The notes below the pieces were generated by a model. That model was given only the letters and a program-made list of their open reading frames with translations, did not search any database and was not told the DNA's origin. The translations under genes were made by a program, and so were the position numbers. 64,000 nt of DNA from Halomontanus rarus (GTDB lineage Archaea; Halobacteriota; Halobacteria; Halobacteriales; Natrialbaceae): assembly GCF_029338335.1 (NCBI RefSeq), contig NZ_CP119796.1; one strand, given 5' to 3'. This document shows positions 1 to 7,692 of the stretch, piece after piece (position 1 is the first letter of the stretch; each line of letters begins with the position of its first letter).

Positions 1-315
1 CAGGACGACGATCGGCGTCTCGTCTACGGTTTCGACGACCGTGGTGACCGTCTCGAGACCGGCGCTGTCCGGGAGGTTCAGATCGAGGAGGATCACACTG
101 ATCTCGTCGCCGTTCGCTTCCAGATACTCGAGACCGTCCTCGAGTCGCGTCTCGTGGTGGGTGGTCGGCGGTCCGCCGCCGGTCTCCGCGTGTTCGGGGT
201 CGATCCGCTGGACGAGTTCCTCGGTGTCGCGGAGCATCTCCTCGATGAGACGCGCGTCGCCGGGATTGTCCTCGACTAGCAGGATCTGGAGTGAATCTGT
301 GTCCGCCATCGTCAT
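1..315 (-). CDS. Receiver-domain response regulator (3' end outside window)
   Basis: This is a CheY-like single-domain response regulator cut by the left window edge. After the start it reads MTMADTDSLQILLVEDNPGD, with the paired acidic residues typical of the receiver metal site. The phosphoacceptor Asp lies in a VILLDLNLPD stretch about 75 residues in. Its ATG (315-313) overlaps the TGA (314-312) of the upstream response regulator as ATGA, which implies translational coupling; an alternative ATG lies at 309. No output domain is visible in the part present. It probably receives phosphate from the adjacent histidine kinase or its upstream partner receiver. Confidence 0.85.
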   Translation of the reverse strand, partial: MTMADTDSLQILLVEDNPGDARLIEEMLRDTEELVQRIDPEHAETGGGPPTTHHETRLEDGLEYLEANGDEISVILLDLNLPDSAGLETVTTVVETVDETPIVVL

Positions 316-773
316 TCACCCTCGTCGACCGGCGGGAGACGAACGACCGAGAACCAGAACTCCTCGAACGAGCGGATGGTCTCGATGAACTCGTCCGGAT
401 CGATCGGTTTCGTCAGGTAGGCGTTCGCGTGGTGTCTGTACGACTTGACGATGTCCTCTTCGGCTTTCGAACTCGTCAGTACGACGACCGGGATGCACTT
501 GAGGTCGTCGTCGCCTTTGAGAACCTCGAGAACCTCGTCGCCGTTTTTCCGCGGTAAGTTCAGATCCAGCAAGACGAGATCGGGACGTGGCGCGTCCTCG
601 TATTCTCCCTCGTTGCGGACGAACTCGAGCGCCTCGATCCCGTCTTTCGTGACGTAGATGTTGTTCTCGATCCGCCCTTCCTTGAACGCCTCTTCCGTGA
701 GCCGAACGTCGCCGGGATTGTCTTCGACGAGCAGGATATCGATCGGCTCGTTGCTGTATGTCTTATTATTCAT
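312..773 (-). CDS. Receiver-only response regulator (Rcp1-like)
   Basis: A 153-residue single receiver domain. DILLVEDNPGDVRL gives the acidic pocket, LVLLDLNLP carries the phosphoacceptor Asp, VVVLTSS is the switch Thr/Ser region, and YLTKPID holds the conserved Lys. No DNA-binding or enzymatic output follows, so it acts by protein contact or phosphotransfer, as in Rcp1/CheY types. I chose ATG 773 over a GTG at 788 because GAGAGG sits at good spacing upstream. This start overlaps the last codons of the histidine kinase by 8 nt, and the gene's stop overlaps the next regulator, so kinase and both regulators are co-translated. Confidence 0.9.
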   Translation of the reverse strand: MNNKTYSNEPIDILLVEDNPGDVRLTEEAFKEGRIENNIYVTKDGIEALEFVRNEGEYEDAPRPDLVLLDLNLPRKNGDEVLEVLKGDDDLKCIPVVVLTSSKAEEDIVKSYRHHANAYLTKPIDPDEFIETIRSFEEFWFSVVRLPPVDEGE

Positions 774-3600
774 TGTCATCCTCTCCACTCACGTCTTCGC
801 GGCCCTCTTTGCCTCTATTTCCGGCCTCATCTCTCGCTCGCTGTGCATCCCTCCTCGTCTCTGCATCCGCGTCCAGAGCCGGTAACGTCATCGAAAACGT
901 CGTTCCCTCCCCGAGATCGGATTCGGCCCAGATCTCTCCGCCGTGACGTTCGACGATCCGCTGGCACAGCGCCAGCCCGATTCCGGCGCCCGGGTACTCC
1001 TCGAGGCCGTGAAGGCGGTGAAAGACGTCGAAGATCCGTTCGGTATCGTCGGCGTCGATCCCGATCCCGTTGTCCTGGATAGAAATCACCCACTCGGTCT
1101 CTCTCTTCTCGGCGGAGACTCGTATTCGTGGCGGTCCGTCCTCGACGTACTTAATCGCGTTCGAGAGCACGTTCTGGAGCAGCTGGCGCAACTGGTCCGG
1201 ATCGCCGCGAACGCGGGGGAGCGACTCCCTTTCGAACGCGATTTCGGCGTTCGTCTCGGCGATCCGGATCTGGAGATCCGCGATCACGTCCTCGAGGATC
1301 CGGTTCAGGTCGACCGGTTCGAACGGAGCTCCCTGCGTCTCGATTCGGGAGTAGGTGAGCAGGCCGTCGATCATCTCGCGCATCCGGTCGGCGCCGTCGA
1401 CCGCGAACGCGAGGAACTCCCGGCCGTCTTCGTCGAGTTCGTCACCGTACCGCCGCTCGATGAGCCTGAGGTAGCTCGAGACCATTCGAAGCGGTTCCTG
1501 CAGGTCGTGTGAGGCCGCGTAGGCGAACTGCTCTAAGCGCTCGTTGGACGCCTCGAGTTTCCGGACCGTCTCCTCGAGTTTGCGGCGGTTTCGCCGTTGC
1601 TCGGTGACGTCCTGGAGCATGATCAGTCCGGCGAAGACGTCGCCCGTGCGGTCCTCGACGGGAAGGGTGTAGGCGTGCCAGTGTCGATCGTGATACTCGA
1701 AGTCGAAGGAGTTCGTCTCGCCCGCGAGTGCGGCCCGGAACTTCGGCTCGAGTCGTGCGGCGAATTCCTCGGAATACCGTTCCCAGATGTTGGTCCCGAC
1801 GACGGCCTCCGTCTCGACCCCGACTTCGTCGAGCATCTCTCCGCCGACGACCGTGTACTGTAGGTCCTCGTCGAACAGCCCGACGGCACCGTTCGGGAAG
1901 TGTTCGACGAGCGTCCGGTAGCGCCGCTCGCTCTCCTCGAGTTTGCGCCGGTTTCGCTTCCGTTCGGTGATGTCTCGGACCACGCCGATCCGCTCTTCGC
2001 CGGTCGTCTCGCCGGCAGTGAGCGTCGTCACCGTCGCTTCCACGGGAACCCGCTCGCCGTCTGCCCTCTCGATTTCGGCTTCCAGCGCCGAGGTAGTCGG
2101 ATCGTTGGCCCGTTCTCGCGCTCGCTTCTGGACGTTCTCGTCGACGACGATGGAACTGTGTGTCCCGAGTAACTCCTCGCGGGAGTAGCCGGTCAGCTCC
2201 GTGTACGCGTCGTTGACCATCGTGAAGTGTCCCTCCTCGTCGATGACGTAGATCCCGTCGTTGACGGCTTCCATGACCTCCTCGTACTCCTCTAACTCCC
2301 ACTCTCGCTGCTTGCGTTCGGTGATATCCCGAAAGTAGACCGAGAGGCCCGACTCGGACGGATACGCGTTGACTTCGAACCACGTCTCGAGCGGCTCCGG
2401 ATAGTACGCCTCGAACGAGGTCGTCTCCTGGTTCTCCATCGCCGTTCGATACTCCGTCTCGAACGTCGAATCGACCGCTTTCGGGAACTCTTCCCAGATA
2501 TTCTTCCCGACCAGTTCGCGTCCGTCGGGGGCGATCAACGATGCCGCCTGCTCGTTGACGTACGTGAAGTTCCACGTCGAATCGAGCCCGAAGAACGCGT
2601 CGGTGATCCGGTCGAACGTCGTCTCGAGTTCGCTCTCGAGGCGTTTCTGGTCGGTGACGTCTTCGAGGGTGAAGACGACGCCGGTCACCGCAGCCTCGGT
2701 CTCGTCACCGCCTTCGCCGTCCAGCAGCGGCGCACCGTCGACCGAGAGACAGACCCGTTCGTCGCTGGACCGGCTGACGTTCAGTTCGACGTCGAAGACC
2801 GGTTTACGGGTCGTCATCACCCGGTCGAAGGGCAGTTCCTCGTCGCCCGTTCCCTCCCCGTCTCCGTCCTGCCCGTCACCCGAACGCTGCCAGCGCGGAT
2901 CGTCGTGTGAGTACGTCAGGAGTTCCGATCGACTTCGTCCGAGCAGTTCTTCGGCGCGTTCGTTGACGAACGACACCTCCCCGTCGACGTCGACGACGGT
3001 GATGCCGACGGGGCTCGTCTCGACGATCCGGTCTGCCACCTCGGCCTCTCGAACCCGGTGTCTCGCCCGCTCGTTGTCGATCGCCGTCGCCAGCAACCCC
3101 GCGACGTTCTGGACGAACGTGACGTCGTCGTCGGTGAACGTTCGCTCGTCGGTCGCGTAGACTCCGAACACCCCCCAGGGATCGTCGGGCGAACCGACGA
3201 CGACGGTCACGCCGCTGACGACGCCGTATTCGCGGAGGGCGTCGAAATCGGCGATACGAGCGTCCGTCTCGAGGTTCTCGACGACGACGGGTTCTCCGAC
3301 CGCGAGCGCGTACCCGGGAAGGGTCCGTTTGTCGGCGGCGATGGTTCGCGTTCCGACGACCTCGTCCGGCCAGCCGGCTCCCCGTCGAAACAGCAGTTCG
3401 CCCCCGTCGGAGCGCCGCTCGAGTACCGCACAGTAGTCGGCGTTCAGTGCGTCGCCGACGGCGCTGGCTGCGTCGGACAACAGTCGGTCGAGAGTGGCGT
3501 GTTCCCGTTGGAGTTTCAGCGCCTGTTGGCCGAGTTCGGCGACGACCTCCTGCTGTCGAACTCGTGCGTCGAGTTCCGCCGCGTGGTCGGAGGTTGCCAT
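766..3600 (-). CDS. GAF/multi-PAS sensor histidine kinase
   Basis: A 944-residue soluble sensor kinase with no obvious membrane segment. In order I see an N-terminal coiled coil, a GAF domain (about 35-180), four PAS domains (about 195-680), a HisKA dimerisation domain with the phosphorylated His in ASHDLQEPLR (about residue 697), and an HATPase_c domain. The ATPase has the N box NVLSNAIKYV, G1 box DNGIGID and G2 box GAGIGLALC. The likely start is the ATG at 3600; a GTG 30 nt upstream is possible. It is translationally coupled to two receiver-only proteins downstream, so it probably feeds a phosphorelay. The ligand sensed by the PAS/GAF array cannot be read from sequence. Confidence 0.92.
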   Translation of the reverse strand: MATSDHAAELDARVRQQEVVAELGQQALKLQREHATLDRLLSDAASAVGDALNADYCAVLERRSDGGELLFRRGAGWPDEVVGTRTIAADKRTLPGYALAVGEPVVVENLETDARIADFDALREYGVVSGVTVVVGSPDDPWGVFGVYATDERTFTDDDVTFVQNVAGLLATAIDNERARHRVREAEVADRIVETSPVGITVVDVDGEVSFVNERAEELLGRSRSELLTYSHDDPRWQRSGDGQDGDGEGTGDEELPFDRVMTTRKPVFDVELNVSRSSDERVCLSVDGAPLLDGEGGDETEAAVTGVVFTLEDVTDQKRLESELETTFDRITDAFFGLDSTWNFTYVNEQAASLIAPDGRELVGKNIWEEFPKAVDSTFETEYRTAMENQETTSFEAYYPEPLETWFEVNAYPSESGLSVYFRDITERKQREWELEEYEEVMEAVNDGIYVIDEEGHFTMVNDAYTELTGYSREELLGTHSSIVVDENVQKRARERANDPTTSALEAEIERADGERVPVEATVTTLTAGETTGEERIGVVRDITERKRNRRKLEESERRYRTLVEHFPNGAVGLFDEDLQYTVVGGEMLDEVGVETEAVVGTNIWERYSEEFAARLEPKFRAALAGETNSFDFEYHDRHWHAYTLPVEDRTGDVFAGLIMLQDVTEQRRNRRKLEETVRKLEASNERLEQFAYAASHDLQEPLRMVSSYLRLIERRYGDELDEDGREFLAFAVDGADRMREMIDGLLTYSRIETQGAPFEPVDLNRILEDVIADLQIRIAETNAEIAFERESLPRVRGDPDQLRQLLQNVLSNAIKYVEDGPPRIRVSAEKRETEWVISIQDNGIGIDADDTERIFDVFHRLHGLEEYPGAGIGLALCQRIVERHGGEIWAESDLGEGTTFSMTLPALDADAETRRDAQRARDEAGNRGKEGREDVSGEDDNE

Positions 3601-3657
3601 GATCGTAGCTGGTCTCACTAAAACCTCCACCCGGTGTAAATCTGGCGCTTGGCCCGA

Positions 3658-5952
3658 TTAGCGGCGACGAAACGTCGAGAGCTGAACCGTCCGTCCGTCG
3701 GCTAGATACCGACGGATTCGCGTCCGACCCCACCCCAATGGTGACGTGACGCTCTCGGCCGCACGAACGAGACGATTGGCGTAGTAGTCGGAGTCGTACG
3801 TCGGTGATGAGTCGGATTCGGATTCGGATTCCGGGTCCGGCTCGAGTTCGAACTCGAGTCGAACTCGCTCCGGATTCCGCGCGTCGTCGTCGACCACGAT
3901 GTATCGGACCGTCTGACCGGGGTGGCGCTCGATATCGTGGCGGTCGTACCGCCGCAGCGCAGCGACGGTGTGGGTCCGTTGCCGGTAGGCGTCGACCGGC
4001 TGCGAGACTCGCTTCGTCAGAACGAGATCCGACGGATCGACGTCACTACGGCGCAGTTCTCCGAGCCGCCGGCCGAGCTGATCGCACACCGCCTCGGGGT
4101 CGCGCGTCTCGTCGAGTACCTCAAGGAACTCGTGCTGGCAGTCGGCGACGAACGCGGACGTGCTCCGCTGTCGGCACTCGATCCCCCGGCACTTGAACCC
4201 GCCGCTCGTGCGTTTGCCGAAGTATCTGGTGAGCGCACCTGCCGGCGCGGAAGAGAGCGCGCCCGCCGGCGCTTCAGTTCCCGGCTGCCTTCCACCTCGG
4301 CCGCCAGAACAGGAACCGGAACCGGAGCCGGAGCCGGACTCGGACCCCCGCAGCGGCACGAAACACACCCACTCGTACGCCCCGTCGTGTTCGAGTTCGA
4401 TGCCGATCTCGCAGCTGATCCGCTCGAGGACGGTCTCGAGCGCCTCCGGCTCCGTTTCCGTTTGGCGGTCGTCTCGCCCTCGCGGCGTCACCCAGAGGCT
4501 GTCGACGATGCCGTGGACGATGTGCCAGCCCGCCGATTCGAGGAAGTGCTTCGAACGGAGCATGATCTCGCGAGCGTAGGCGTTGATCGCCTCGTGGCAC
4601 TCGATTCGGCCGTACTTGGCGTTGCGGTAGCCCTGGTAGCCGAAACAGGAGACGAGAATCCACTTGATCGCACCCGACTTCGCGCGGAGCCGTCGTTCCT
4701 CCGCCTCGTCGGGGTCCTCGCGAAGCTTCCGCTTGAACTTCGCCCGGTCGTCGAGCAGCGGGCGCAACACGCCGGGGAGAAAGCCGTCTTCCCGACAGAT
4801 GTGATACTCGAGTTCGGGGACTCGCTCCCGGATTCTTCCGTCGTCGCCGGCACAGCACGCACAGCCGACCGTCTCCGGGCTCACGTTGTGCTGGCAGATG
4901 ATCCGCGGGTACAGCGACGCGAAGTCGATCTCGTGGACGTTCTCGTGTAACCCGACCTCCGGCGCGAAGGTGAATCCACCCCGGTCGGCCGCGTGCAACG
5001 TCTCGACGTCCGAAAACGACTCCGGCTCCCACTTGTTCCACGGCGCGAGCACGTCTTGCTCGCGGGCCAGTCGGATCTGGCGCGAGGTCAGGAGCGTCCC
5101 GATACTCCCCCACGCCGCCTCCTGCAGGGGTCGTCCCGTTCGTCGGACCATGTACACCAGCCCCTCGAGTCCCGACTGATGCCAGAGAAAGCTGTTCGAC
5201 TCGTCGACGATCGCCCGACCCGGCACCCTGTATCTGGCGGGCGAGTGACCGACCTGTCCGTAACTCTCGTACGTGTTCGAACCCGCCACCCGCGTCGACC
5301 CCGGAAGGCGACCGAGGTGGAACCCGTCCAGTCCGGCCTCGGTTGCGGCCGTCTCGAGGAACGGAATCAACTCGCCGTGGCTCACCACCAGCACGTCGGG
5401 ATCCTCGCGCTCGAGACGACGTCGGAGCGACCAGCAGAGCTCGGCCGGTTCGCCGTCGACCGGTTCGCCGTCGAGGCGAAGTTCCGAGAGGGAGCGGTTC
5501 GCGAGTGATCGATCGTCGATCCCGATTCGGAGCGTCCGGAGTTCGCGTACCGGCGTCGGGTCGATTCCCTCGTCCAGACAGTACCGGAATCCCGGCGCGA
5601 GGTCGACGTCGTACAGCCGGTAGGTTCCCGGCGCAGTGGCCTCGCACTCTCGCTCGTGGACGCCGCGAATCTCGTCGGCCAGCGTCCGGACCTCCGCGAG
5701 GCGCTCGAGCGAGACGCGAAGCACGCGCGACCGATCCGATTTCGTATCGTGTAATGAGGTATATCTCCTCTCGAACTCCGTCGTACGCACCTTCGGATCG
5801 GACGCGAGACGGTCTGCCAGCGACTCGAGGGCGGTCGCCGGTCCGTCGACGACCAGCGACGGCGTGTATTCGACGCATTCCGACTCGGCACCGTCCGCGG
5901 TCAGGTTCCAGGCGCGAACGCTCCCGTCGTCGAATTCGAACGTGTAGGTCAC
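3658..5952 (-). CDS. Divergent family-B DNA polymerase (PolB2-like)
   Basis: A 764-residue B-family polymerase. Motif A is intact (DFASLYPRII, about residue 342). Motif B keeps the Lys but is altered (KWILVSCFGY, canonical Asn replaced by Val). Motif C reads HGIVDSLW instead of YGDTDS, so the first Asp is lost and the second kept (about 480). The N-terminal exonuclease-like region lacks a DIE motif, so proofreading looks absent. A Gly/Ser hexamer-repeat linker (about 540) precedes a Cys-containing segment (FKCRGIEC). Start is GTG 5952 with GAGGAG just upstream, 2 nt after the previous gene. It is the third gene of a tight operon with a RecA-like protein. Translesion or repair synthesis is inferred from family and context; activity is uncertain. 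Confidence 0.85.
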   Translation of the reverse strand: MTYTFEFDDGSVRAWNLTADGAESECVEYTPSLVVDGPATALESLADRLASDPKVRTTEFERRYTSLHDTKSDRSRVLRVSLERLAEVRTLADEIRGVHERECEATAPGTYRLYDVDLAPGFRYCLDEGIDPTPVRELRTLRIGIDDRSLANRSLSELRLDGEPVDGEPAELCWSLRRRLEREDPDVLVVSHGELIPFLETAATEAGLDGFHLGRLPGSTRVAGSNTYESYGQVGHSPARYRVPGRAIVDESNSFLWHQSGLEGLVYMVRRTGRPLQEAAWGSIGTLLTSRQIRLAREQDVLAPWNKWEPESFSDVETLHAADRGGFTFAPEVGLHENVHEIDFASLYPRIICQHNVSPETVGCACCAGDDGRIRERVPELEYHICREDGFLPGVLRPLLDDRAKFKRKLREDPDEAEERRLRAKSGAIKWILVSCFGYQGYRNAKYGRIECHEAINAYAREIMLRSKHFLESAGWHIVHGIVDSLWVTPRGRDDRQTETEPEALETVLERISCEIGIELEHDGAYEWVCFVPLRGSESGSGSGSGSCSGGRGGRQPGTEAPAGALSSAPAGALTRYFGKRTSGGFKCRGIECRQRSTSAFVADCQHEFLEVLDETRDPEAVCDQLGRRLGELRRSDVDPSDLVLTKRVSQPVDAYRQRTHTVAALRRYDRHDIERHPGQTVRYIVVDDDARNPERVRLEFELEPDPESESESDSSPTYDSDYYANRLVRAAESVTSPLGWGRTRIRRYLADGRTVQLSTFRRR

Positions 5953-5954
5953 GA

Positions 5955-6317
5955 TTACTCCTCGTCCCCGCTCCCTTCGCTCTCGCTCTCGCTCTCGTCC
6001 TCATCGACACCGCCTTCGACGCCTGCTTCGACCCCGTCGTCACCCCTCGCCTCGAGCGCTCTCTCACGGGACACGGCCTCGAGCTTCTCGCGCAACTCCC
6101 GGAGTTCGACCTCCTGGGCGAGCAACACGGAGAACACCAGCGCGCGCTCCGGATCCGGCGGGTTCGCGTAGCTCGCGGCGTCCGCGAAACCCCGCGCACG
6201 CGCGAACAACCGATCGAAGTCGTCCTGGTACTCCCGTCGGAGTCCCCGGCGCATCGGTTCCCACTCCTCCTCGAGTCGCCGGAGGGCGTCCCGATAGGTC
6301 GGGTTCGTCCGCCCCAT
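5955..6317 (-). CDS. Small helical protein of the PolB2 cassette
   Basis: A 120-residue protein of unknown function. Residues 1-85 are Arg/Glu-rich and predicted helical (RRLEEEWEPMRRGLRREYQD, then a second helix ending in EVELRELREKLEAV). The tail is low-complexity and acidic with an ESESESEGSG repeat. The ATG overlaps the upstream stop by 1 nt (TGATG), and the GTG of the polymerase follows 2 nt after its TAA, so the three genes form one translational unit. Its position suggests an accessory or bridging factor for the polymerase. I recognise no enzymatic motif. Confidence 0.8.
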   Translation of the reverse strand: MGRTNPTYRDALRRLEEEWEPMRRGLRREYQDDFDRLFARARGFADAASYANPPDPERALVFSVLLAQEVELRELREKLEAVSRERALEARGDDGVEAGVEGGVDEDESESESEGSGDEE

Positions 6318-7000
6318 CAGGCGGTCGCCTCCGTTTCAGCCTCTCCGTCGACCGCCGCGAGCAATCCACGGTCGTGCGCGCGGACGGCGGGATCGATACC
6401 GCACCCGAGGGCACCGCAGATCTCGACCCAGTAGGGGATCGTCGTCTGCCAGTACGACCCGTGCCAGTAGCCCTCGGTTTGCACGCCCTCACCCTCGAAT
6501 CGAATCCCCTCGCGAGTCTCGAGACACTCGATCTCGCGGTCGGCGTACTCCGAGACGATCGCTGCGGCGTCTTCGTCCGCGGCCGTCACCAGAACGGGGC
6601 ACTCGAGAGCGTGCCCGAGTTCTCCTAATATGGTGAGCGTCGCCGCCAGCAGCTCTTCGCGCTCGTACTCTCGGAGGTCGTCGTCCCGGTAGAGGTCGAC
6701 GACGTTCGGGGCGACCAGTAACTCCGCCCGTGGGTCTGCGACGCGGGCGACCCGGCGGACCAGCGAGTGGTGCTGGTAGGCCGTAAATGCCCGGGCGATC
6801 TGCAGTCCCGCGAGCGCTCGCGGACTTGATGCACAGTCGTAGAGGACGTGGGTCGATGCCGTGTTTCGCGCGTCGATCCAGTAGCTGCGTCGGCCGTCGG
6901 CCAGCTGCGAGCACGCCAGGTGGTGGATCGCCGTCGATCGGGTGGACGGAACGCGACACATCGTCAGACCGGTGTCGACCTCGAGTGTCAGTCGTGTCAT
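6317..7000 (-). CDS. RecA/RadA-like protein lacking a Walker A motif
   Basis: A 227-residue protein whose layout resembles the core of RecA-superfamily proteins: first strand LTLEVDTGLTMCRVP, a segment GLQIARAFTAYQHHSLVRRV, and the strand ELLVAPNVVDLY. The position where a P-loop should sit (VPSTRSTAIHHLA) has no GxxxxGK[TS], so ATP hydrolysis is doubtful. I chose ATG 7000 because a TATA-like TTATGCAA lies about 26 nt upstream, as expected for a leaderless transcript. It heads the PolB2 operon. The pairing recalls the bacterial ImuA/ImuB/DnaE2 mutagenesis cassette, where ImuA is RecA-like; that parallel is inference. Confidence 0.75.
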   Translation of the reverse strand: MTRLTLEVDTGLTMCRVPSTRSTAIHHLACSQLADGRRSYWIDARNTASTHVLYDCASSPRALAGLQIARAFTAYQHHSLVRRVARVADPRAELLVAPNVVDLYRDDDLREYEREELLAATLTILGELGHALECPVLVTAADEDAAAIVSEYADREIECLETREGIRFEGEGVQTEGYWHGSYWQTTIPYWVEICGALGCGIDPAVRAHDRGLLAAVDGEAETEATA

Positions 7001-7021
7001 AGTGCGATTCACGCCGACGGG

Positions 7022-7029
7022 TTGCATAA
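7022..7029 (-). promoter_or_regulatory. TATA-like box of the PolB2 cassette
   Basis: On the minus strand TTATGCAA is centred about 26 nt upstream of the ATG at 7000. That is the usual spacing for a haloarchaeal leaderless promoter and it decides the start of the RecA-like gene. No Shine-Dalgarno is present in front of that ATG. Confidence 0.5.
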
Positions 7030-7220
7030 GCAGCGGCGCACCGTTTCCGATAGTTCCGATAGTTCGCCTCTCAGTGAGAACCTCTTTCTCATCCTCTCTG
7101 TGGGGGGATTTTCGCACTTCCTCCGATTTCCGAAACCGTTTCCGAAAGTGTTACCGAAACGTGACAGGGCGCGGGTGTAGACCGCACAACCTAAACCGAC
7201 CCCGTTCCTATGCGAGGACG

Positions 7221-7574
7221 ATGAGGGGGCCCGGAATCATCCAGATGCTCGAGATCGCCGCTGGTCTCTCGATTTCAGCGCCGATGTTCGTCGTCGGGTT
7301 CGACTTCCTCCGGTCCGGCCAGCTGTTGTTCGGTGTCGGAATGTTCTCGTGTGGGATGGTCGCGATGTTTCTCCCGTCGTACCTGATTCGAAGAATCGGT
7401 TCCTACGTTCGGAATATCGGCGGGCCGAAAACGTGGGTTCTCCGGGCATTCGGCCGCGCTGGTGGGACGGACCCGGATCCGGACCCCGAATCGACGGCGA
7501 CGGCCGATTCGCAGTCTTCGCGTTCGAACTCGAACTCGAGGTCGGGGCTGCTCGGTCGATTCCGAAACGACTGA
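7221..7574 (+). CDS. Small two-span membrane protein, function unknown
   Basis: A 117-residue protein with two hydrophobic segments (about residues 9-30 and 33-52) around a short loop. A basic stretch (RRIGSYVRNIGGPK) follows, then a polar tail rich in Asp-Pro and Asn-Ser repeats. GAGG lies 7 nt upstream of the chosen ATG. It is transcribed away from the PolB2 cassette. I recognise no family function; orientation and partners are unknown. Confidence 0.65.
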   Translation: MRGPGIIQMLEIAAGLSISAPMFVVGFDFLRSGQLLFGVGMFSCGMVAMFLPSYLIRRIGSYVRNIGGPKTWVLRAFGRAGGTDPDPDPESTATADSQSSRSNSNSRSGLLGRFRND

Positions 7575-7649
7575 CCGGCTCACTATTGGCTGCAACCTCC
7601 GGCGCAAGAACGAGAATAGCCGGACGCGGACTCGGTCGCTCTTACACAT

Positions 7650-7692
7650 AGTCGAGGAGAAAGCCCGCGACTTCAGTCGCGGGTGGATGTCA
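7650..7692 (+). mobile_element. Orphan IS200/IS605/IS1341-type element end
   Basis: GAGGAGAAAGCCCGCGACTT begins a perfect 8-bp hairpin: CCCGCGAC at 7664-7671, a TTCA loop, and GTCGCGGG at 7676-7683. It is followed by TGGATGTCAA. A GC-rich stem with a TTCA-type loop followed by GGATGTCA is what I know from the right ends of tnpB-carrying haloarchaeal IS605-family elements, where it also forms the 3' part of the guide RNA. No tnpA or tnpB lies nearby. The Orc1 stop codon is inside its right edge, so it may also act as that gene's terminator. Confidence 0.5.
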
